Assembly: GCA_027485615.1 (NCBI GenBank)
Contig: JAIXQS010000157.1
Coordinates: forward strand, 1-60,167
DNA: 60,167 bases
Direction: 5' to 3'
DNA from: Verrucomicrobiaceae bacterium
GTDB lineage: Bacteria > Verrucomicrobiota > Verrucomicrobiia > Verrucomicrobiales > Akkermansiaceae
This document shows positions 53,044-60,167 of the stretch, piece after piece. Numbering within the stretch: the first letter of the stretch is position 1; the number at the start of each line of letters is the position of its first letter. Below the pieces are notes generated by a model. It saw nothing but the letters and a program-made list of their open reading frames with translations, was not told the origin of the DNA and made no database searches. The translations under genes and the position numbers were made by a program.

Positions 53044-56000
53044 ATGACCATGATGAAACAAACAGGAATGAAAATGATGAGAGCCATGCTTCTGGCTGGA
53101 GCGACGCTTGGCTTGGCAACGGCGCAAACGCCTGATGATCCAACGGGAATCATCAAGAAACCCATCCCGGACAAGACCGTGGTGTTCACTTTTGACGACA
53201 GCTGTCTCAGCAACGCAACGATCGCCGCCCCCATTCTCAAGAAACATGGTTATGGCGGCACGTTCTATATATCGGACGCCTATGGGTTCCGTGACCGCAA
53301 GGACTGGTACATGACGTGGCGGCAGATCAAGGGCCTGTCCGATGATGGCTTCGAGATCGGCAATCATACACGTGGCCATGGAATTTTATCGTTGACCGAT
53401 GAAGGCGGTTTCAAAGCCTACATCTGGACCTTGGAAGATTTGGCGATCGCCAACCGAATTCCAAGAACGACAACGCTCGCCTGGCCATTCTATATTGTGA
53501 ATACGAAATTCTATCCGCTCTTGAGCGATTGGGGATACACTTTCGGACGCGGCGGCCATGGCCGCGTTTATCGACCTGCCGTGGACCATCCGTTTGATGT
53601 CCCATCGTTTGCCGTGGGCGGCGTGGGCATGACCATCGAGGGCTTCATCAGTGCGGTCCAACAGGCCACGGCCGGCCGCGTAGTGGTGCTCACTTTCCAT
53701 GGTACGCCGGATATGGAACATCCCGGCGTCGGAACCGATCCGGATCTGTTCGAAGACATGGTCGAATACTGCAAGGCTAACAATTACAACGTCATCGCGA
53801 TGCGCGACTTGGCCGAATACATTGATACGGAAAAAGCAGCGAAACTTCCCCCCACCCAAGAGAAGCTCGCGAATCCCGGTCCTGAGCTGTTGGTCAAGGA
53901 CGACAAGCCCTTTGTGCGCAGAGAGCGTCCGAGCCGGGGCTATAGTTTCCCTGTTGAACTCACTGCGCCCTGGACTTGCAAAGAGATCTATCGTTTGCGC
54001 TTGCCGGATTCCGTCTATGCTTCCGTCAATGGTGCCACCCTCACGCTTTTTGTTCCCGAGTCCACCGATGTGAAGGCGCTCGCGCCGACCTTTGACCTGG
54101 CGCGTTTCGCCACCGCGAACCCGCCCTCAGGCACAGCCAGGGACTTCACCAATCCGCAGACCTATACCATCACCGCCCAGGATAACTCGACCAGGGACTA
54201 CATTGTGCAGGTGGTCAAGACCACGGCACCCATGCACTACACATGGGCATCCAATCAGCCCGGTAAGCTGGATGATGCCGCGCAATGGAAGACCAATCTG
54301 GGTACGGCTGCGGCGCCTGCCCCAGGCGGCAATTCAGATGCCATCTTGAATTTTTATGCGGGTGGCAATTACGAAGTGACTCGTGAAGCGGCTGATGATT
54401 TCGTGCTCAACCAGCTCAATATCGGCAGTTCGGCCCTGACGCTGACATCCAAAGGCACACTGGTATTCGCCAAGAGCAAATCGCATGGCGCCCTGCCACA
54501 CATGAACAGTCAGAATCGCGCGGAGGTCACCATCAAGGCGCCGCTCAGGCTCGATGCCGATTTCACCATCGACGGGCTCGAAACCGATGATACACGCGTT
54601 TTCATTCCGGGTGCTATTTCCGGCACGGGTGGCTTGATCAAGAACGGTCCGCACACAGCTTATATCAGTAATGCAACCAACTCCTACAGTGGCGGAACCA
54701 CCATCAATGACGGCTGCCTGGCCGTCAATCCGAAGGGGATTGGCTCGGGTCCTGTCACGGTCAATAAAGGCGGCACCATTAGTTTCGGCGGCGTTCCAGT
54801 GACTAACGCTCTCGTCTCCAACGGCGGATGTTTTTCCGGTAGCGGAGAGGCCTCCTGGAGCGGGCCCGTGAAGTTGAATGCGGACACCAAGATCGACACG
54901 AACGAACGCCTGGAGTTCAATAACATGGAAACAGGTATTAGCGGATCCGGCGGCATCACCCTGACCTCGCAGAAGGCTGGGCATGGGTTCAAGACGGGGA
55001 CGCTCAAGCTGGTCGGACGCAACACCTACACAGGAGCCACCAAGGTTGACGCAGGAGTTCTGGAAGTCGTGTCGTCACTCTACGATAATGACGCCACTCT
55101 CTGGACGCCGGCCAATATCAGCGTCAATGGCGCAGCAGGTGAATTGCTGTTGCACGTCGGTGGCCCAGGCGAATTCACCGCCGCGCAGGCTGGCACCATG
55201 CTTGAAAACATCACCACCGGCGTGAAGAACAACGGTCTGATGGCTGGTGCTACCTTCGGGCTAGATACGAGTAAGGCCACGACGGTTCAGGAGCTTTCCA
55301 CTAAGATCATGGATTCCAAAGGTCCAGGCGGTGGCAGCGTGTTGATCAGAAAAGGCGGCGCAGGAACATTGAAGATTTCTGGTGCAAACACCTACACCGG
55401 CAGAACCATTATCACCGGCGGCACCCTCAGCGTCGATTCGTTCAACAGTGTAGTTAAGGGCAAGGCTAGCAGCAGTCTCGGTGCTCCCAAAAACGACGCC
55501 GATGCCGAGATCATGATCAGTGGCGGAGCCACCTTGATGTATACCGGCAAGGGCGAAACCACCGACCGCAACCTCAACTTTCCCGGTGCTGGCGATATCA
55601 TCACTCTGGATCAATCCGGCACCGGCCTACTGAAATTTACTAAACCCTTCGTGATGTCCGGCTATGAGGCAAATAAAACCGTTGTCCTGGCCGGCTCCAG
55701 CGCAGGCACCGGCGAACTCGCCTTCAACATTGACAACGTCTATGACCGTAAGGAGCAAGCCACCACTTCGCTTACCAAATCCGGCACCGGCACTTGGACG
55801 CTCTCCGGCATCAATACCTACACTGGTCCGACGACGGTGACCATGGGCACGCTGTCGTTCACGAATGCGAAGGGTCTCAGCGAGAAGGCCGACGTCTCGG
55901 TTGCCAGCGGCGCGACTCTTAATTTGAACTTCAAGGGAGAAATGCGTATCTCCAAACTCACACTTGATGGGAAGCCCCAACCTGCAGGCACTTATAGCGC

Positions 56001-56052
56001 GGCAACCACTCCCGATTTCATCAAGGGTGATGGGGTGCTGAAAATCCAGTGA
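53044..56052 (+). CDS. NodB polysaccharide deacetylase fused to PATR beta-strand repeats (copy 2)
   Basis: A 1002-residue paralogue of the previous gene with the same plan: signal peptide (cleavage near ATAQT), NodB domain with FTFDDSC, IGNHTRGHG and LTFHGTPD, Ig-like linker, and PATR repeats (NTYTGATKVDAGVLEV, ANTYTGRTIITGGTL, INTYTGPTTVTMGTL). The NodB part is nearly identical in DNA; the linker and first PATR part are more diverged. No PEP-CTERM or other sorting tail is visible; the protein ends KGDGVLKIQ. It is followed immediately by the propeller histidine kinase. Confidence 0.88.
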   Translation: MTMMKQTGMKMMRAMLLAGATLGLATAQTPDDPTGIIKKPIPDKTVVFTFDDSCLSNATIAAPILKKHGYGGTFYISDAYGFRDRKDWYMTWRQIKGLSDDGFEIGNHTRGHGILSLTDEGGFKAYIWTLEDLAIANRIPRTTTLAWPFYIVNTKFYPLLSDWGYTFGRGGHGRVYRPAVDHPFDVPSFAVGGVGMTIEGFISAVQQATAGRVVVLTFHGTPDMEHPGVGTDPDLFEDMVEYCKANNYNVIAMRDLAEYIDTEKAAKLPPTQEKLANPGPELLVKDDKPFVRRERPSRGYSFPVELTAPWTCKEIYRLRLPDSVYASVNGATLTLFVPESTDVKALAPTFDLARFATANPPSGTARDFTNPQTYTITAQDNSTRDYIVQVVKTTAPMHYTWASNQPGKLDDAAQWKTNLGTAAAPAPGGNSDAILNFYAGGNYEVTREAADDFVLNQLNIGSSALTLTSKGTLVFAKSKSHGALPHMNSQNRAEVTIKAPLRLDADFTIDGLETDDTRVFIPGAISGTGGLIKNGPHTAYISNATNSYSGGTTINDGCLAVNPKGIGSGPVTVNKGGTISFGGVPVTNALVSNGGCFSGSGEASWSGPVKLNADTKIDTNERLEFNNMETGISGSGGITLTSQKAGHGFKTGTLKLVGRNTYTGATKVDAGVLEVVSSLYDNDATLWTPANISVNGAAGELLLHVGGPGEFTAAQAGTMLENITTGVKNNGLMAGATFGLDTSKATTVQELSTKIMDSKGPGGGSVLIRKGGAGTLKISGANTYTGRTIITGGTLSVDSFNSVVKGKASSSLGAPKNDADAEIMISGGATLMYTGKGETTDRNLNFPGAGDIITLDQSGTGLLKFTKPFVMSGYEANKTVVLAGSSAGTGELAFNIDNVYDRKEQATTSLTKSGTGTWTLSGINTYTGPTTVTMGTLSFTNAKGLSEKADVSVASGATLNLNFKGEMRISKLTLDGKPQPAGTYSAATTPDFIKGDGVLKIQ

Positions 56053-56072
56053 ATCGCCGGAATCACAAGGCC

Positions 56073-59000
56073 ATGAATTTCGTCCTGCCCAGGCGCTGGC
56101 TCATATGCCTGGGGGTGGCGATTGCTTTGTCCGCGCCGTTGGCTTCGGCGCGACCGTCGTGGTTTATTCGCAACTGGCAGTCCGACATGGGATTGCCCGA
56201 TAATACGGTGATAGGGATCACCCAGTCGCCTGACGGCTTTCTGTGGATTACCACCAAGACTGGCTTGGTGCGCTTCGACGGCGTGCAGTTCCGACCTTGG
56301 TCCGTGCCGACGGACGGAACCCAGGCGGGCGGCTGCAAGGCTGTGTTAGCCGACCGGCGTGGGCGATTATGGCTTGCGATGGATCAGGGGGTGGTGGCGT
56401 GTGTGGACCAGGGGCAGACGACGACGGTGGTCGGCACGGAACACGCGGCAGGGGACGTTGGAGACCGGTATATGGTGGAAGATGCCGAAGGCGCTGTCTG
56501 GGTGTCCTACGGCGGTGGCGGGGTCTTGCGCATTCAGGACGGGCAGGTGCGTTCGTTCACCGAGGCGGACGGTTTGCCCGCAGTTGGGGTCTGCCGATTG
56601 GTGGTGGATGGGATGGGCTTACTGTGGTTTTCCCAGGGGGATTGGGTGGGAGTCTATCGGGATGGAAAATTCCGCCCGCTGCGGGAACTGCCGGCCCGGA
56701 TCATCACCGGTTGCCGGACTGGAGGGATCTGGGGTTACAAGGATGGGCAACTCTGGAGATACATCGAGGGTGGTGACCCGGTGAAACTAGGCGTCTTGCC
56801 TGCCAATACGCCCTCGGTGACCCCGACGGCATTTCACGAAGACACTGACGGATACCTGTGGCTCGGAACACGGGAGGCGGGGCTGTTCCGTTTCGATCAT
56901 GCTGGAGTGGCTACACCGACCATGTCCCAGCAAACCATCCATTTCCTTGCGGAGGACCGTGAGGGGAATATGTGGGTCGGCACACGCGGTGGCGGCTTGA
57001 GCCAATTGAAGCCCGGTGTCGTTGATTTGTTGGCTATCAGCCCCGCTAGCCAGTTCACGCCGGTGGACTCCATCTGTGAGGATACCGCCGGGTTGATGTG
57101 GGCGGTCCTCTGGCCAAACGGTGAAGTCTTGCGGAACGCAGGCCAGGGCTGGACACCCTTGTCTGTCAAAGACGGATGGTCCGTTCCCCTTTCCAAATGC
57201 GTGGCCGCGGATGCCCAGGGCGGTGTCTGGATAGGCACCCAATACGATGGCTTGTTCCACTGGAAAGACGGGGCGATCACGGAGATCCTCAGCGCGGAGA
57301 ACGGCTTGGGTGTCAACTCGAACGGCACGGCCGCCAACCAGGTGCGCGCGCTGCTGACGACCGCATCCGGCGAGGTTTGGATTGGCACCAATGGACCCGA
57401 CGGTCAACGGCAGGTCTTGCAGTCCTGGCGTGACGGGAAGTTTGAAACCTTCCATCTGCCCCTAGGCAGCGGGCCGGTCGTGACCTTGGCCATTGATGCC
57501 GCCGGTGACTGCTGGGCGTCGACCACCACTGGTCTGCTGCTGCGGGTGCGCGCGAACAAGCTGACTGACGAAACCGCGAGCACTTTCACGGGGGTGGGCG
57601 CGATCCGCTGTCTGCTGGGCACACCGGATGGCAGCCTCTGGATCGGCTATGGCGGACAGGGCTTGGGACGGCTCAAAGCCGGTCGTTTCAGCCACTACCG
57701 GATGGAGCACGGGCTGTACGACGACTATATCTCCAACATCCTGCCCGACAGTCACGGCCGGTTGTGGTTCGCGGCCAACCGCGGCCTTTTCTGCGTGCGT
57801 GAAAAGGAATTAGACGATTTCGCGAACGGGCGGACCAAGCGGATCTGGTCGGATGCCTACGGGCGCAACGATGGGCTGCCGCAGTTGCAGGCGGGTTATG
57901 ACGCCTGGCCCGGAGCGCAGCGCGGCACGGATGGCCGCTTGCTTTTCGCGATGCAGTCCGGGGTGGCGGTCGTGGATTCTGATAACCTCAAAAAGAACAC
58001 CGAACCACCGCCGGTGCTGATCGAACGGGTGACGGTCAACGGCAAAATCGTGGCGGCCTATGGAGCCGGCGGCTCCCTTGCATCCCCACCTTCCCCCGCG
58101 CAGCTCGAACTGTCCCAAGGCGATACGCACTTGCACCTGGCCCCCGGCCAGCGGCAACAAGTCGAGTTTGATTTCACGGCGTTGACATTTATCAAGCCGG
58201 AGGCCATCGGATTTAAATACCGTTTGCACGGCTTGGACTCCGACTGGGTCGAGGCTGGCACGCGGCGGTCGGCCAGCTATGCCCAAATACCGCCCGGCCA
58301 CTATCGTTTTCAAGTCACCGCATGCAACAGCGATGGCGTTTGGAACGAAACCGGCGCAGCGCTGAAACTGACCGTCGAGCCTTACTGGTGGGAGACGGCT
58401 TGGTTTCAAGTGATCGGCACGTTGGCAGCAGCCGGGTTGTTTTCAGCCGTGATATTGTTAAGCTGGCGGCACAGGCACATGAGCCAGATCGAGCGTCTCA
58501 AGATGGAGCAGGCCACGGAACGCGAGCGTGACCGCATTGCCCGTGATATTCACGACGATCTCGGGGCAGCCTTGACCCAGATTGCCATGTTGAGTGATTC
58601 GACTGGCACGATCAGGCTGTCTCACGAGACCAATCTGGGAAAAATCCACCAAGTGGCGCTGACGATGACTCAGACGATGGATGAGATCGTGTGGGCGGTC
58701 AATCCGCGCCACGACCGGTTCGACCAAATGATGATGTATCTGGATGCTTACGCGCAGGAATATCTCGAATCAACCGACCTGCAGTCTTGTGTGGAGTTCC
58801 CCAGTCCTTTACCCATCCGGCAGATCTCGGCCCAGGTCCGGCACGACCTGTTTCTTGCTTTCAAGGAGGCGCTGAACAATCTCGTTCGCCATGCCGACGC
58901 GCGGCGGGTGTGTATCAGTCTGACGGTGCGGCCGGATGGATTCTCCTTATGTGTCGAGGATGATGGCGTAGGTTTCATTTTCGATCCGTCCGCCGCTCTC

Positions 59001-59129
59001 CGCGCCGGCGCTGGCAACGGCTTGGCCAACATGCAGGCGCGGCTTGCTTCGGTTGGCGGGCTCTGCACAATGGAAAGCGCGCCAGGTCGCGGAACGCGGG
59101 TGGTCTTTGAGTTACCTTGGGAGCCATAA
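56073..59129 (+). CDS. Two-component sensor with ligand-binding propeller (Reg_prop, Y_Y_Y) and HisKA_3 kinase
   Basis: About 1018 residues. I start at ATG 56073, which opens a signal peptide (MNFVLPRRWLICLGVAIALS); an in-frame GTG at 56049 overlaps the previous stop by 4 bp and may also be used. Residues about 25-650 are two-component regulator propeller repeats (GLPDNTVIGITQSPDGFLWI, DGYLWLGTREAGL, GNMWVGTRGGGLSQLKPG). A Y_Y_Y domain (about 690-770; YRLHGLDSDWVEAG) precedes a transmembrane helix near 780-800. The kinase follows: RIARDIHDDLGAALTQ with H827, an N-box NNLVRHADARR and a G-box DDGVGF. This resembles the sensors of glycan loci in Bacteroidota but with a separate response regulator. 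It should sense an oligosaccharide in the periplasm. Confidence 0.93.
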   Translation: MNFVLPRRWLICLGVAIALSAPLASARPSWFIRNWQSDMGLPDNTVIGITQSPDGFLWITTKTGLVRFDGVQFRPWSVPTDGTQAGGCKAVLADRRGRLWLAMDQGVVACVDQGQTTTVVGTEHAAGDVGDRYMVEDAEGAVWVSYGGGGVLRIQDGQVRSFTEADGLPAVGVCRLVVDGMGLLWFSQGDWVGVYRDGKFRPLRELPARIITGCRTGGIWGYKDGQLWRYIEGGDPVKLGVLPANTPSVTPTAFHEDTDGYLWLGTREAGLFRFDHAGVATPTMSQQTIHFLAEDREGNMWVGTRGGGLSQLKPGVVDLLAISPASQFTPVDSICEDTAGLMWAVLWPNGEVLRNAGQGWTPLSVKDGWSVPLSKCVAADAQGGVWIGTQYDGLFHWKDGAITEILSAENGLGVNSNGTAANQVRALLTTASGEVWIGTNGPDGQRQVLQSWRDGKFETFHLPLGSGPVVTLAIDAAGDCWASTTTGLLLRVRANKLTDETASTFTGVGAIRCLLGTPDGSLWIGYGGQGLGRLKAGRFSHYRMEHGLYDDYISNILPDSHGRLWFAANRGLFCVREKELDDFANGRTKRIWSDAYGRNDGLPQLQAGYDAWPGAQRGTDGRLLFAMQSGVAVVDSDNLKKNTEPPPVLIERVTVNGKIVAAYGAGGSLASPPSPAQLELSQGDTHLHLAPGQRQQVEFDFTALTFIKPEAIGFKYRLHGLDSDWVEAGTRRSASYAQIPPGHYRFQVTACNSDGVWNETGAALKLTVEPYWWETAWFQVIGTLAAAGLFSAVILLSWRHRHMSQIERLKMEQATERERDRIARDIHDDLGAALTQIAMLSDSTGTIRLSHETNLGKIHQVALTMTQTMDEIVWAVNPRHDRFDQMMMYLDAYAQEYLESTDLQSCVEFPSPLPIRQISAQVRHDLFLAFKEALNNLVRHADARRVCISLTVRPDGFSLCVEDDGVGFIFDPSAALRAGAGNGLANMQARLASVGGLCTMESAPGRGTRVVFELPWEP

Positions 59130-59132
59130 ATC

Positions 59133-59780
59133 ATGAAAATAGTCGTTTCCATCGTTGAAGACCACGAATCGCTGCGCCAACTCCTGGCCGAGTGGGTCGG
59201 CCAAGCGCCCGACATGAAACTCGGGCGCACCTATCCCGACGCCGAATCCGCGCTGGCCGACCTGCCGCAAAACCCCGCTGACGTGGTGTTGATGGACATC
59301 AACCTGCCCGGGCTCAACGGCATCGAATGCGTGCGGCAGTTGAAAACACTGCTCCCGGCTACGCAGTTCGTCATGGTGACGGTGTATATGGATGCCGACC
59401 GGATCTTCAAGGCCTTGGCCGCGGGTGCGACAGGCTATCTATTGAAACGCTCCTCCCACACGGAACTCTTGCAGGCCATCCGCGAGGTGGCCGCCGGAGG
59501 CTCGCCGATGAGCCGCAACATCGCCCGCCTCATCGTCGAAAAGTTTCACGGCACGCCGACCGTGTCATCCGACGTGGAGCGGCTTAGCGACCGCGAACTC
59601 GAAGTGCTGCGCCTGCTCGCCCGCGGCCAGTGCAACAAGGAAGTAGCCGCCAGCTTGAACCTCAGTTTTCACACCGTCCACACGCTGGTCCGCCGTATTT
59701 ACGAGAAACTCCACGTCCACACCCGGCGTGAAGCCGTAGCCCGCTTCCATCAAGCCAACCAACCGCGCCAGCAAGAATAG
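59133..59780 (+). CDS. NarL/FixJ-type response regulator
   Basis: A 215-residue regulator. The receiver (about 3-120) has E9/D10, phospho-acceptor D55 (VVLMDINLPGLNG) and K105 (GYLLKRS). A LuxR-type helix-turn-helix follows (about 150-210; LSDRELEVLRLLARGQCNKE). It starts 3 bp after the propeller kinase stop and is clearly its partner. It probably activates genes of the esterase/deacetylase run when the kinase binds its glycan. Confidence 0.95.
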   Translation: MKIVVSIVEDHESLRQLLAEWVGQAPDMKLGRTYPDAESALADLPQNPADVVLMDINLPGLNGIECVRQLKTLLPATQFVMVTVYMDADRIFKALAAGATGYLLKRSSHTELLQAIREVAAGGSPMSRNIARLIVEKFHGTPTVSSDVERLSDRELEVLRLLARGQCNKEVAASLNLSFHTVHTLVRRIYEKLHVHTRREAVARFHQANQPRQQE

Positions 59781-60050
59781 TAAAGCTCCCCGGTCGCGGT
59801 TGCGTTTGTCACCCATTATTATAGCTGTTTCGGGTTCGTTTCCGCGCCGCTATCTATGCTAGCTGTCACCGGGAGCGCGGTGCCATTGCCAGTCGATGCA
59901 TCGCGACACCAGCCGCGGACGCTTTGGCTACCACCGATGGTGCCATTCGCGATCCACCACCAGGCTTTGCGACCCAGCCCGTCCCTTTCCAAGCGGCGCC
60001 TGACTCCGGTGGAGTCGTTTATCCTAAACACCGCAGTTGGGTATCAATTT

Positions 60051-60089
60051 TTCACCGCAAAGGCGCAGAGGTCGCAAAGGAACGCAGAG
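60051..60089 (+). repeat. AACCGCAGA-family dispersed repeat, left part
   Basis: TTCACCGCAAAGGCGCAGAG, followed by GTCGCAAAGGAACGCAGAG, is the same type of repeat as the arms at 18231-18335 (ACCGCAGA/ACGCAGA units). Only one arm is visible before the window ends. The rest of the 387-bp tail (59781-60167) holds no gene that I can support. Confidence 0.55.
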
Positions 60090-60167
60090 CTTTGCATGTG
60101 GGAAGATAGGAAAGTCGGGAAACCGATGGAACTGCTTGGTTCACCCAATGGGTGAAATGGAATTGCC

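Overview
The window looks like a chromosomal segment of a member of the Verrucomicrobiota (PVC superphylum). The evidence is indirect but consistent: PVC-type fusions of a sorbosone-dehydrogenase-like propeller with a cytochrome c domain, a giant autotransporter-associated beta-strand repeat (PATR) protein with a C-terminal PEP sorting tail, prepilin-like proteins with a GFTLTELLVV leader, sialate-O-acetylesterase-type esterases in large numbers, and very many secreted proteins. I saw no rRNA, tRNA, CRISPR, integrase or transposase.

Layout. About 1-11.3 kb is mostly on the minus strand. In transcription order it holds a PAS-AraC regulator, a sulfatase, a decayed sugar-isomerase remnant, a histidine kinase / response regulator pair, the giant PATR PEP-CTERM protein and two tandem copies of a prepilin-like gene (the second runs off the left edge). 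About 11.4-18.2 kb is on the plus strand: a four-module DUF6807-dehydrogenase-HEAT-cytochrome c enzyme, a beta-propeller phytase and an alpha/beta hydrolase. A minus-strand TIM-barrel glycosidase-like gene (18.4-20.9 kb) diverges from a plus-strand run that continues to 59.8 kb. That run has giant DUF2341/LamG esterases, a solo and a fused DUF6807 protein, a CE1-like esterase, three tandem sialate-O-acetylesterases, an SGNH hydrolase, an intracellular sugar module (isomerase-epimerase fusion, a dehydrogenase, L-rhamnose isomerase), a double beta-helix protein with a discoidin domain, another SGNH hydrolase, two NodB-deacetylase/PATR fusions, and a propeller histidine kinase with its response regulator.

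How it may work (inference). The locus reads as a polysaccharide-utilisation region rich in de-esterifying enzymes: at least eight predicted esterases or deacetylases, one sulfatase, one glycosidase-like and one pectate-lyase-like protein. L-rhamnose isomerase beside the beta-helix protein suggests a rhamnose-containing, heavily acetylated target such as rhamnogalacturonan or a similar gum. No SusC/SusD, other transporter, rhamnulokinase or rhamnulose-phosphate aldolase is visible, so uptake and the later steps must be encoded elsewhere.

The striking evolutionary feature is repeated duplication: prepilin x2, DUF6807 x3 (two fused), giant esterase x2, sialate-O-acetylesterase x3, deacetylase-PATR x2. 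Between the intact genes lie at least four gene remnants, two of which kept both gene ends but lost the middle.
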